Source: JBHICC01 sp046759385
Lineage (GTDB): Bacteria; Pseudomonadota; Gammaproteobacteria; Acidiferrobacterales; SPGG2
DNA length: 64,000 bases
Direction: 5' to 3'
NCBI GenBank assembly: GCA_046759385.1
Contig: JBHICC010000001.1
Coordinates: 62,001-126,000, forward strand
Numbering within the stretch: position 1 is the first letter of the stretch; each line of letters starts with the position of its first letter. Under the pieces are notes generated by a model, which was not told where the DNA came from, made no database searches, and saw only the letters and a program-made list of their open reading frames with translations. The translations under genes and the position numbers were made by a program. Below are positions 7,992 through 16,430 of the stretch, in pieces.

Positions 7992-9881
7992 ATGACACAG
8001 TGGGATATCGACAGGGCACGACGGGTCTACAACGTGGCGCATTGGAGTGGCGGCTATTTCGACATAAGCGCCGACGGCCACTTGATTGCGCGACCAAGAG
8101 GTGCGGGCGACGCGGTAGAGATAGACCTGTACAAGCTCACGCATGAGATCGAGGCGGAGGGATTAACCTTGCCGGTGCTCGTACGTTTTTCTGACATCCT
8201 GCATGATCGTGTGCGCAGATTGGAAAAAGCTTTTACCGATGCTATGGCTGGTAACAGCTACGGTGGGGGTTTCACTGCAGTTTATCCAATCAAAGTCAAT
8301 CAGCAGCGAAGCGTTGTGGCAGAGATCTTGCGTTATGGAAACGGCGCAGTAGGGCTCGAAGCCGGTAGCAAGCCTGAGCTGATGGCTGTGCTCGGGCAGG
8401 CGCCGGCCGGTTCAGTGGTGGTATGCAATGGCTACAAAGATCGCGAGTATGTTCGGCTGGCGTTGATCGGTAGGCAGTTGGGGCACAAGGTCTATATCGT
8501 TGTCGAAAAGCTAAACGAAGTCGATCTTGTCATCGATGAAGCGGCCAACCTCGAAGTAGAACCACTCGTTGGTGTGCGTATCAGGCTCGGCTCTATCGGT
8601 GCCGGCAACTGGCAGAACACGGGAGGTGAGAAGTCGAAGTTCGGTCTGTCCGGGCCACAGCTTTTGCGCGCCGTCGAACGCTTGCACGACGCTGGTCTTT
8701 TAAGCACGCTGCAGATGATGCACTTTCACATGGGTTCGCAGATAACCAACATCGCGCATATCCAGGTTGGTATGCGGGAGGCAGCGCGTTATTACGCGCA
8801 ACTGCGGACACTCAAGGTGCCAGTGGACTGCATCAATGTGGGCGGAGGGTTAGGCGTGGACTACGAGGGGTCGCGCTCACGCAGCTTTTGCTCTACGAAC
8901 TACAGCGCTCAAGAGTATGCCAACAATATCGTGCATATCCTAGCAGAAGTGTGTGCAGAGCAACGACTGCCGCATCCACATGTGATTTCAGAGTCGGGCC
9001 GTGCGATTACGGCGCATCACGCCGTACTCGTCACTAATATTATCGACGTAGAGCGTGTACCCGATAGTGACTCGTTGGCATCACCGGATGGAAACGAGCC
9101 ACAGATTCTCCGCGACATGTGGAACGGTCTGCTGAGCCTGCCTGGGCGTGCCGTGGTGGAGGTCTATCACGACGCTGTCCACCGGTTATCGGAAGCACAC
9201 GAGATGTTCAATCACGGACTGTTGACATTAGCGCAACGCGCACGTGTAGAGCAGATCAGCTATGCGACGTTTCACAGGGCGCGCAAGCGATTGCAGTCGG
9301 ATCTCAAAGCTCACCGCGAGATATTGGATGAGCTGAACGAAAAGCTCGCGGATAAGTACTTTTGCAACTTCTCGCTGTTTCAATCAATCCCCGATGTTTG
9401 GGCTATAGACCAAATCTTCCCACTCATGCCGCTACACCGGCTTGATGAGCAGCCCACGCGTCGTGCGGTTCTGCGAGATATCACCTGCGACTCGGACGGT
9501 CGCGTGGATCTTTATGTAAACGGCGAAGGAATTCAATCAAGCCTGCCATTGCACGAGCAACTAGCAGACGTGCCTTACATTATCGGTATATTCCTAGTGG
9601 GCGCTTACCAAGAGATTCTTGGTGACATGCACAATCTTTTTGGGGATACGGATTCGGTACACGTCGAACTAACGGCCGACGACAACTATCGTTTGGCGCA
9701 GCCGCTGCGCGGAGACGATGTCAGTTCGGTGTTGCGATACGTACATTTCCGGCCCGAAGATCTGTTAGATGTCTATAAAAAAAAGATAGAACTCGCATCC
9801 TCGCTGAGTGAAGCGGAACGTAAATCTTACTTTGCGCAGCTAAAGATTGGTCTTGAGGGTTACACCTATCTGGAAGACTGA
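7992..9881 (+). CDS. speA: biosynthetic arginine decarboxylase SpeA
   Basis: PLP-dependent enzyme of the alanine-racemase fold (group IV decarboxylase) that turns arginine into agmatine. The 629 residues match the usual length of about 630-660. The PLP lysine is Lys101 in YPIKVNQQRSV, the phosphate-binding region includes INVGGGLGVDYEGS, and the C-terminal part has the substrate-site DITCDSDGRVD. The ATG at 7992 starts MTQWDIDRARR. It is divergent from speE. Agmatine must then be turned into putrescine by agmatinase or by the deiminase route; neither gene is here unless the arginase-family gene at 49464-50483 has that activity, which its motifs do not favour. Confidence 0.96.
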   Translation: MTQWDIDRARRVYNVAHWSGGYFDISADGHLIARPRGAGDAVEIDLYKLTHEIEAEGLTLPVLVRFSDILHDRVRRLEKAFTDAMAGNSYGGGFTAVYPIKVNQQRSVVAEILRYGNGAVGLEAGSKPELMAVLGQAPAGSVVVCNGYKDREYVRLALIGRQLGHKVYIVVEKLNEVDLVIDEAANLEVEPLVGVRIRLGSIGAGNWQNTGGEKSKFGLSGPQLLRAVERLHDAGLLSTLQMMHFHMGSQITNIAHIQVGMREAARYYAQLRTLKVPVDCINVGGGLGVDYEGSRSRSFCSTNYSAQEYANNIVHILAEVCAEQRLPHPHVISESGRAITAHHAVLVTNIIDVERVPDSDSLASPDGNEPQILRDMWNGLLSLPGRAVVEVYHDAVHRLSEAHEMFNHGLLTLAQRARVEQISYATFHRARKRLQSDLKAHREILDELNEKLADKYFCNFSLFQSIPDVWAIDQIFPLMPLHRLDEQPTRRAVLRDITCDSDGRVDLYVNGEGIQSSLPLHEQLADVPYIIGIFLVGAYQEILGDMHNLFGDTDSVHVELTADDNYRLAQPLRGDDVSSVLRYVHFRPEDLLDVYKKKIELASSLSEAERKSYFAQLKIGLEGYTYLED

Positions 9882-9936
9882 CCCGTGCGGGTGCATGCTG
9901 TCGACAGCTGCGCCTAGCGACAATATGGAAACTGCT

Positions 9937-10812
9937 ATGAAAACTGGGGTGATTGGATTGGGTGCAATGGGTGGTCCGATGGCGGCTAACTTGCACAAGG
10001 CGGGTTTTCTGCACGGGGCCTGGAATCGAACACACGAGCGTGCGATGAAGCTTTCCGCCGAGACCGGATTGGCGCTCGCCAACTCACCGCAGGCGCTTGC
10101 CAGGGAGTGCGACCTTATTATTACCAGCCTGTCCAACGACGCTGCGCTGTTAGAGATAATCGAAATGATGTCACCGGGTCTTGTCCCTGGAAAGATTATC
10201 GTCGACACATCGACGATCAGTGTGCAGGCGGCGCGGCAAGTCGCGCAAGGACTTGCCGGCGCGGCTGTCTCTTTCCTAGACGCGCCTGTCTCGGGCGGCG
10301 TAGAAGGCGCCCGTCAAGGCAAGCTAGCGATGATGGTAGGGGGCGACGCAAGTGTGCTAGAGCGCGTACGGCCGGCGCTTTCAGTGCTCGCGACGAAGAT
10401 TTCGCACATCGGGCGCGTGGGCAGTGGTCAGGGCACCAAAGCTGTGAACCAGCTTATGGTTGCTGGTATCAATCAAGCGGTTACAGAATCACTGGCGTTT
10501 GGCCAAGCGTTGGAGTTGCCCATGGCTAAGGTGATCGATATCTTGAGTGCTGGCGCCGCATCGAATTGGTTTCTCACGCATCGTGGCGCGACCATGCTCA
10601 GGGAGGAGTTTGCGCCGGGGTTTAAGGTAGCACTACACCACAAAGACCTGTCAATCTGCCGGCAGATGGCACAAAGTTTCGGCGTACAGTTACCTGTAGT
10701 CGAGATGACCCTAATTCATTACAAGCGCCTGATGAAATCGGGCTTCGGCGAATCCGACATATCGGCGCTATTCGGTCAGAAAAGATCCCTGCTCCAACAC
10801 CGCGAAGAGTAA
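9937..10812 (+). CDS. 3-hydroxyisobutyrate dehydrogenase family oxidoreductase
   Basis: NAD(P)-dependent beta-hydroxyacid dehydrogenase of about 291 residues. The N-terminal Rossmann domain opens with GVIGLGAMGGPMAANL (GxGxxG). The substrate motif DAPVSGGVEGARQG and the catalytic lysine in GTKAVNQLM are both present, and the C-terminal helical domain is complete. The family includes 3-hydroxyisobutyrate, tartronate-semialdehyde and succinic-semialdehyde reductases, and the substrate cannot be fixed from sequence. I start it at the ATG at 9937; an in-frame ATG at 9925 would add four residues. It follows speA closely but no shared pathway is evident. Confidence 0.88.
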   Translation: MKTGVIGLGAMGGPMAANLHKAGFLHGAWNRTHERAMKLSAETGLALANSPQALARECDLIITSLSNDAALLEIIEMMSPGLVPGKIIVDTSTISVQAARQVAQGLAGAAVSFLDAPVSGGVEGARQGKLAMMVGGDASVLERVRPALSVLATKISHIGRVGSGQGTKAVNQLMVAGINQAVTESLAFGQALELPMAKVIDILSAGAASNWFLTHRGATMLREEFAPGFKVALHHKDLSICRQMAQSFGVQLPVVEMTLIHYKRLMKSGFGESDISALFGQKRSLLQHREE

Positions 10813-10833
10813 AAGATTGCCGCTACCGACACC

Positions 10834-11424
10834 TTAACGGCCGCGGCTGACTTTGAGTCTTAGCGCTCGGATGCCGAGTTCATTCAAGCGCCTGTTGGTG
10901 ACGTCAAGCTCCTTAAGATTGTCATACGGACCCAGGCGTACTCGGTGATATTCACCCTTTCCCTGGATCGTAACTCGCTGAATGCTAGCTACGAGCCCGT
11001 TTAGAGCGAGCCGCGCCTTAAGGCGATCGGCATCCTCGAACTTGGCGAATGATCCTGCCTGCAAGACATAGCTTACATTTTTTTTCTGCGACGTGACCTT
11101 GGCAGGTCTCGTCGCGCGTGCAGGCTCGCTCTCGGGCATTACCGTCTCGATCTCTGGCAAGATAGTATAGAAGTCAAACTTCGGCTTCGCTGTTTTGGTT
11201 GTGGGCGCGGACGCGGGTTCGCGCTCGGGTGCGCCAGCCTTAGTAGCGCGTCTTATCAAGGTGTTCAGGCCGCTGTCAGGGGAGGTACCGCGTTCGATAA
11301 AGACTTGCACCAAAGTCGTTAAAGTTATGCCGATTGCTAGTCCGATTGCCACAAATGCCCAGTTAGGCATTGGCCGCTTCTTGTCTAACCGGCTCGTGTG
11401 CCGTTTCCTTCGCTTCTTGACCAT
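10834..11424 (-). CDS. SPOR-domain cell-division/envelope protein
   Basis: Bitopic inner-membrane protein, 196 residues: a very basic cytoplasmic start, one transmembrane segment (about 20-42), a Pro/Ala/Thr/Lys-rich periplasmic linker, a KFDFYTILPE stretch, and a C-terminal SPOR domain (about 115-190). SPOR domains bind peptidoglycan stripped of stem peptides at the division septum; FtsN and DedD are the known models. Its start is three bases after the argS stop, so the two form an operon, a common pairing in this group. FtsN-like is the closest description, but the essential FtsN segment cannot be confirmed by eye. Confidence 0.87.
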   Translation of the reverse strand: MVKKRRKRHTSRLDKKRPMPNWAFVAIGLAIGITLTTLVQVFIERGTSPDSGLNTLIRRATKAGAPEREPASAPTTKTAKPKFDFYTILPEIETVMPESEPARATRPAKVTSQKKNVSYVLQAGSFAKFEDADRLKARLALNGLVASIQRVTIQGKGEYHRVRLGPYDNLKELDVTNRRLNELGIRALRLKVSRGR

Positions 11425-11427
11425 CGC

Positions 11428-13185
11428 TTACATGCTTTCCGGTGTCGATACGCTGAGCAGCTTTAGCCCGTTTGCGATCACCTGACGGGTAGCCTCGATT
11501 AGGTTCAATCGCGCGTCTCTCAGGTCAGAAGCGTCGACGATAAACGTGTGAGCGTTGTAATAGGTGTGGAAGTTATTTGCAAGCTCGCGCAAGTAATGGC
11601 ACAGCTGATGAGGTTCATGCGCTAGCGCGGCGGACTCAACCGCCTCGGGAAATCGCGATAAGGTTGCAAGCAATGCCTGTTCATGCGGTTCCGTGAGCAA
11701 ATGTATGTGTGTATTTCCGTTGTCGCTGTCGTGTGCAAGCCCTTTCTCTTCTAACTGGCGAAATACGCTGCAAACACGCGCATGAGCGTACTGAATATAG
11801 TACACTGGGTTATCCGCGGTCTGTGACTTCGCTAGATCAAGGTCGAAGTCCATGTGCTGCTCACTTTTTCGCATCACATAGAAGAATCGCGCCGCGTCTC
11901 TGCCGACCTCCTCATAAAGTTCCCGTAAGGTCACAAACTCGCCACTGCGGGTAGACATCTGTATCTTGTGACTACCCCGATAAAGATTCGCGAACTGCAC
12001 CAGCAGCACATCTAGCTTTGACGCGTCATCGCCCATGGCGCTGAGCGCTGCTTTCATCCGCGGTACGTATCCGTGGTGGTCGGCACCCCATACGTCAATA
12101 ACACGCTCGAACCCGCGCTCGAGCTTGTCCATGTGATATGCAATATCAGACGCGAAGTAGGTCGTTTGCCCGTTCTCACGCACAACGACGCGATCCTTCT
12201 CGTCGCCGTAGTCCGTGGAGCGAAACCAAGACGCACCGCTCTTATCGTAGACGCGACCAGCCATGCGCAAACGTTCTATGGCACGATCGACCGCTCCGCT
12301 CTCGATCAGCGCACGCTCGGAGAACCAAAGATCGTAGGCCACCCCAAAATCCTCGAGGTCACGTCGTATCCCGGCCAGAATACTTGTCAGCGCATGGTCG
12401 TAGACGAGACGATAGTGTTGCTCGCCGAGCAATGTCTTGGTGCGCGCAATAAGCGCGTCAATGTGCAGTTCTTTGTCGCCGGTGGGTGCGTCCGGTGGAA
12501 TCCCGCGCTGCACTTCACTACCGGGTCGTTGCAAGGATGGGTCACGTTCGTGCTCAAGACGCTGCGCCATATCCTCGACGTAATCTCCTGCGTAGCCGGC
12601 AACCGGGAAAGTGACCGCTTCGCCGCAACCTTGCAAGTATCGTAGCCACACGCTAGTCGCAAGGATGTCCATCTGGCGGCCGGCATCGTTCACGTAGTAC
12701 TCCCGATGTACCCTGAAGTCGAGCGCAGCGAGCAGGTCGGCCACGGCTGCCCCGTAAGCTGCGCCGCGCCCGTGGCCCACGTGTAGTGGGCCCGTTGGAT
12801 TGGCGGAGACGAACTCGACCTGCACCGAACGCCCGGCGCCGATAGCGCTACGCCCGAAAGCGGCGCCGGCTTGGAGAATGTCACCGACAACAGATTGAAA
12901 GGCATTGCTATCTAGAAAGAAATTGATGAAACCTGGGCCCGCGATTTCCACTTTCTCTAGAATGTTGGACGCTGGTAACCGGTCAACGATTTCCTGCGCC
13001 AGCTCACGCGGTGATCGCTTGGCCTGGCCCGCTAGGCTGAGGGCGATATTACTCGCGTAGTCTCCATGTCCCTCGTGGCGCGGGTGCTCCAAGTCTATTG
13101 GGGCGTGGCAGTCGGCCGGCAGCAGGTCCTCTCGTTCCAGTTCGCCGACGGCGTGGGCCAGTATCTTTCGAAGATGTTCTTTCAC
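11428..13185 (-). CDS. argS: arginyl-tRNA synthetase
   Basis: Class I aminoacyl-tRNA synthetase charging tRNA-Arg. The 585 residues begin with the ArgRS-specific N-terminal domain (about 1-110, with GDYASNIALSLAG), then the Rossmann core with HVGH at 135-138 in SANPTGPLHVGHGRG. The place of KMSKS is taken by KIQMSTRSGEF, as is normal for many ArgRS. The DALR anticodon-binding domain closes the protein, with the family's YAHARVCSVFRQ. The start is a GTG at 13185; no better ATG lies nearby. It is followed after three bases by the SPOR gene and preceded by the CHASE2 cyclase after 94 bases. Confidence 0.97.
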   Translation of the reverse strand: MKEHLRKILAHAVGELEREDLLPADCHAPIDLEHPRHEGHGDYASNIALSLAGQAKRSPRELAQEIVDRLPASNILEKVEIAGPGFINFFLDSNAFQSVVGDILQAGAAFGRSAIGAGRSVQVEFVSANPTGPLHVGHGRGAAYGAAVADLLAALDFRVHREYYVNDAGRQMDILATSVWLRYLQGCGEAVTFPVAGYAGDYVEDMAQRLEHERDPSLQRPGSEVQRGIPPDAPTGDKELHIDALIARTKTLLGEQHYRLVYDHALTSILAGIRRDLEDFGVAYDLWFSERALIESGAVDRAIERLRMAGRVYDKSGASWFRSTDYGDEKDRVVVRENGQTTYFASDIAYHMDKLERGFERVIDVWGADHHGYVPRMKAALSAMGDDASKLDVLLVQFANLYRGSHKIQMSTRSGEFVTLRELYEEVGRDAARFFYVMRKSEQHMDFDLDLAKSQTADNPVYYIQYAHARVCSVFRQLEEKGLAHDSDNGNTHIHLLTEPHEQALLATLSRFPEAVESAALAHEPHQLCHYLRELANNFHTYYNAHTFIVDASDLRDARLNLIEATRQVIANGLKLLSVSTPESM

Positions 13186-13279
13186 CGCTTACTTATTTCT
13201 AATGGCTGCGAGTACAACGAGAGGCTGAAGATTCTACAGAGCGCGCAACAGCGTGCAAGGCTTAGCGGTGTGCCGGATG

Positions 13280-15457
13280 CTATACGTTTTCCTGAGACAG
13301 ACAACGGTTAGCGCGCCGCACATAATATCGGCTCACTGGATCATGCACTGTGACGTCCAGATGTTCAAAGATGCGCAGCGCCTCGTCGAGTTTATCCTGG
13401 TGAACGAAACTATACGCACTCCTAAAATCACTCAACCAGTCCATCGACGGATAGCGGTCCGGTTGCATCAGCTCGTAGATTTTTACGGGTTCGCGTCTTC
13501 CCCGTACCTTTGCCAGGTCGATTTCGCGAAGGTACGGAAATTCACTGCGAACGCATTCATAAGTAAATTCGCTCATCAAAATGTTTGTGCCGTAAGTCTT
13601 GTTAAGTTCTTCGATGCGTGAGCCTAAGTTAACGGCGTCACCGATAACCGTGTAATCAAAACGGTCTTTGGATCCCATGTTGCCCACAACCATGGGTCCT
13701 GTATTAATACCGATTCCGATGTCGAGTGCCGGCAGGCCTTTTGTGCGCCAGTCTTTTTGTAACCCGGGCAGCTCTTCGAGCATGTCCAACGCCGTGCGAC
13801 AGGCCAATACAGCGTGATCTTCCCTGTAAATCGGTGCGCCATAAACCGCCATAATCGCATCGCCGACGTACTTGTCGAGCAGCCCGTCATGCTTGAACAC
13901 CTTCTCAGTCATCTGTGTGAGGTAAATGTTAAGCAGGCGTACCAGATTTTCCGGTGGTAGCGACTGCGATACCGACGTAAAGCCGCGAATATCGGAAAAT
14001 AGCACTGTCAGCGCGCGCTTCTCGCCGCCTAGTCGCAGATGATCGATATTATCGATGATCTGATCAACCACAGTAGCCGGCACGTAATGCTGAAACGCGG
14101 ACTTAATCTGTCGCTTGCCTGTTTCCGCACTTAGGTACTTGGCAATGGTCGAGCAAACGAACATCGCCATGATCAATACCGACGGGTAGACAATATTCAG
14201 CCAGACGAGCTGCGTGCGGAAGACAACGACAACGATAACGATATATGCCACGAACAGCGCGGTGACTAAACCGGCCCCGGTCCACATGCCAATGCGTGGC
14301 AGCACAACGGATAAGAGCGCGCCGAGTGTGATGATTACGAGAGCATCAACCATCAGCATCCAGCCAGGCCGGGTGACAAAATCGCCATCGAGCAAGTTCT
14401 GTATAGTGTTAGCACGAATCTCCACACCTGGATAAGTGGGCCCGAAAGGGGTTACCCGGATATCACCGATGCCTTTGGCCGTGGCCCCGACAAGTACAAT
14501 GTTGTCTCTGACGACATCACTGGAAATCTCGTCGCTAAAAAGATCAGCTATTGAAAACGTAGTGATGGTCTGTTCAGGGCCGTGGTAGTGGATCAACGCG
14601 CGACCCGATTCATCAGTACTGATGACGTGCTCACCGATCGAAAGGCCGGTGACACCGTATTCGCTAGCCCGCAGAACGAGCTCATCGCCGTTGCGGTAGG
14701 CGCGTACCGCTTGCACGTCGGCTGAAGGGAAGTAAAGATCGCGGTATTTTATTATCAGCGGTGCCCAACGTAACGTGCCGTCCACATCCGGGATGCTATT
14801 AATATGGCCAGTATAGCGAGCGTTGGCGCGTAGCTCCGGCAGGTTCGCCACCAGCCCAGCCGGCTCGATCATGGGGAAATCTACCGGTCCCGCGCCGGGA
14901 GGTGTGGAGGCGTGTATCGCCTGATTTCTCACCTGAGCAAACACCTCGGCTGCCTCGCCGACGGGGCGCTGGCGGGCTTCGTCTTCGGACATAAGGAACA
15001 CCATGCTGAGTATGACTTTGCCGCTCGCCGCAATCGCTTCGCCTAAAGTTACATCGGTTGCCAGCGCCTGCTTCAGAGAAGCGTAGGGACTGTCGCCGCC
15101 ACCGATGTTTTGCTCCGCTTCCAATTGCGCAATCTGGCGTAGTAACGCAGCGTTCTCCGATTCGGGGAAAAAGGCATCCAGCGCGATCACACGGGCGCCG
15201 AGCACATCGAGTTTGCGGATAATCTCCGCCAAGGTATGTCGGCTCCACGGCCAGCGCCCCAGGGTAGCGAGACTTTTCTCATCGATAGCCGCGATCACGA
15301 CATTGCCCGCTGGAGCCCGGGTACCCTGGGCGCGCAGGCGCATGTCGTAGGTCTTGAGCTCCATCGTGTCGAGCAGCTGGTTGCCCTGCACGTACAGTAG
15401 GAGGATGAGTAGGACCACGCCTGCCAATATAAAGCCAATTTTTCTGGCGGCGAGCAT
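13280..15457 (-). CDS. CHASE2-domain adenylate/guanylate cyclase
   Basis: Membrane class III nucleotide cyclase, 725 residues. An N-terminal transmembrane segment (about 7-24) leads to an extracytoplasmic CHASE2 sensor (about 30-340, with AIDEKSLATLGRWPW), three further membrane segments (about 345-420), and a cytoplasmic cyclase domain. Both metal Asp are visible, in FSDIRGFT and YVGDAIMAVYG. TVIGDAVNLGSRIE holds the Asp typical of ATP-using enzymes and the transition-state Asn and Arg. So cAMP is the likely product. A TPR-like tail closes the protein. The sensed signal is unknown. Downstream argS is on the same strand after 94 bases. Confidence 0.92.
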   Translation of the reverse strand: MLAARKIGFILAGVVLLILLLYVQGNQLLDTMELKTYDMRLRAQGTRAPAGNVVIAAIDEKSLATLGRWPWSRHTLAEIIRKLDVLGARVIALDAFFPESENAALLRQIAQLEAEQNIGGGDSPYASLKQALATDVTLGEAIAASGKVILSMVFLMSEDEARQRPVGEAAEVFAQVRNQAIHASTPPGAGPVDFPMIEPAGLVANLPELRANARYTGHINSIPDVDGTLRWAPLIIKYRDLYFPSADVQAVRAYRNGDELVLRASEYGVTGLSIGEHVISTDESGRALIHYHGPEQTITTFSIADLFSDEISSDVVRDNIVLVGATAKGIGDIRVTPFGPTYPGVEIRANTIQNLLDGDFVTRPGWMLMVDALVIITLGALLSVVLPRIGMWTGAGLVTALFVAYIVIVVVVFRTQLVWLNIVYPSVLIMAMFVCSTIAKYLSAETGKRQIKSAFQHYVPATVVDQIIDNIDHLRLGGEKRALTVLFSDIRGFTSVSQSLPPENLVRLLNIYLTQMTEKVFKHDGLLDKYVGDAIMAVYGAPIYREDHAVLACRTALDMLEELPGLQKDWRTKGLPALDIGIGINTGPMVVGNMGSKDRFDYTVIGDAVNLGSRIEELNKTYGTNILMSEFTYECVRSEFPYLREIDLAKVRGRREPVKIYELMQPDRYPSMDWLSDFRSAYSFVHQDKLDEALRIFEHLDVTVHDPVSRYYVRRANRCLSQENV

Positions 15458-15797
15458 CGTAGCTTAAGCGGCCGCGAAACGAGGAGCCTCGCGCGGCCCA
15501 GTAGCGTCGTAGCAAGGATCTCTCATGGGCTCGAACGTCAGCCGTTCCAGTTTAGATTATATAAGTGTTGTCGAGACCGTCATCATGATGGCTGCAGAGC
15601 ATGCTTCCACGGTGACGGTATCAGTCGGCGTGGCGCAGATGAAGCCCTTTCAATCGAGCAAGCGGCTAATAGGGGATACCGCGGCCGTGCTCTGCCCGAG
15701 CTGGCGCAAGCAAACGCAACTGTTTGGCGGAATAAATCGGTGACCGGTAACTAGGAGCTAATGAGTACTAATTCTTGATTGGGGGTACGGTAAATAA
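15458..15797. other. intergenic region before the cyclase, no gene seen
   Basis: These 340 bases separate two minus-strand genes. A TATAAT (minus strand, 15556-15561) sits about 100 bases before the cyclase start and may be a -10 box, without a convincing -35. A plus-strand open frame of 72 codons at 15525-15743 has no ribosome site or recognisable product and I do not call it. No repeats stand out. Confidence 0.4.
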
Positions 15798-16430
15798 TCA
15801 AGGCAATAGCCTTTCCACCTGCTTAATTGTCGCGCGCTGCATCGGTTTTCCATCCACCGGGCTTAGAGGTGGCTCGCGCCCGTTAAGCGGGCTGAACACA
15901 TAGACCTCGATGGGACACGTATCGGCGGTGAATCGGTATACGGGGCAGCGCTCGTAGCGGTCACCGCCAAAGCGCAAGCGTTTGTCAATCTCCTCGAAGG
16001 GGATATTGTGATCGTCTAGCAACAATCCTATTTGTTCCGGGGTGTCCGCGCGCACATGCAGTTGTACCACCGAATACGGTGTGACGGTTCCGCTCAACAC
16101 CGGACCAACGAGTCGAGGCGCGAACGCGCCGAGGAAGCGCATCGCCTCTAGCGCGACCGCACGTAGCTTGTTAAGCGTGTCAGTCAGGCGCGCTGCGTGA
16201 AACAGCTGCAAATAGGCTTGGAGCGCAGCCTCAATCTCTTGGTTGGTGGGCAAACGCTTATTATTTGCTATATTCAAGCGATTCGCCGCCTTGCGCTTAG
16301 CCATTTGGAAATCGCGTACCCCTTCGTCTGACATGATGCGGGCGGCCTCGGCGGCGATGTGCTGACGGGTATGTTCGTCTGCGCCCAGCACCGCCTTGGG
16401 CGTGCGCGCCGACCGCCGCTTGCTGACCAT
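15798..16430 (-). CDS. conserved hypothetical protein coupled to mrcA
   Basis: A 210-residue soluble protein I do not recognise by function. The start is basic (MVSKRRSARTPK), then comes a helical region with MAKRKAANRLNI and PTNQEIEAALQAYLQLF. The second half is mixed alpha/beta, with VQLHVRADTPEQIGLLLDDH and an acidic, ligand-like EEIDKRLRFGGDRYERCPVY, ending in PIEVYVFSPLNGREPP. No signal peptide or membrane segment is visible. Its ATG overlaps the mrcA stop (TGATG), so it is translationally coupled to penicillin-binding protein 1A. That suggests an envelope-related or co-regulated role, but this is inference only. The even composition and codon use look native. Confidence 0.75.
   Translation of the reverse strand: MVSKRRSARTPKAVLGADEHTRQHIAAEAARIMSDEGVRDFQMAKRKAANRLNIANNKRLPTNQEIEAALQAYLQLFHAARLTDTLNKLRAVALEAMRFLGAFAPRLVGPVLSGTVTPYSVVQLHVRADTPEQIGLLLDDHNIPFEEIDKRLRFGGDRYERCPVYRFTADTCPIEVYVFSPLNGREPPLSPVDGKPMQRATIKQVERLLP

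Noticed and set aside
7825..8097. An N-terminal extension of spermidine synthase by 91 residues
   Set aside because: The extra part overlaps the start of speA on the other strand, lacks family similarity and a ribosome site; the ATG at 7824 gives the normal length.
12073..12645. A 190-codon plus-strand frame inside argS
   Set aside because: It is antisense to a complete, motif-bearing argS and has no family features or ribosome site.
11428..13185. Loss of the KMSKS motif in ArgRS as a sign of inactivation
   Set aside because: Many bacterial arginyl-tRNA synthetases lack canonical KMSKS, and the HVGH motif and the rest are intact.
15525..15743. A small protein of 72 residues in the gap before the CHASE2 cyclase
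   Set aside because: No ribosome site, no recognisable domain, and it lies in a likely control region.
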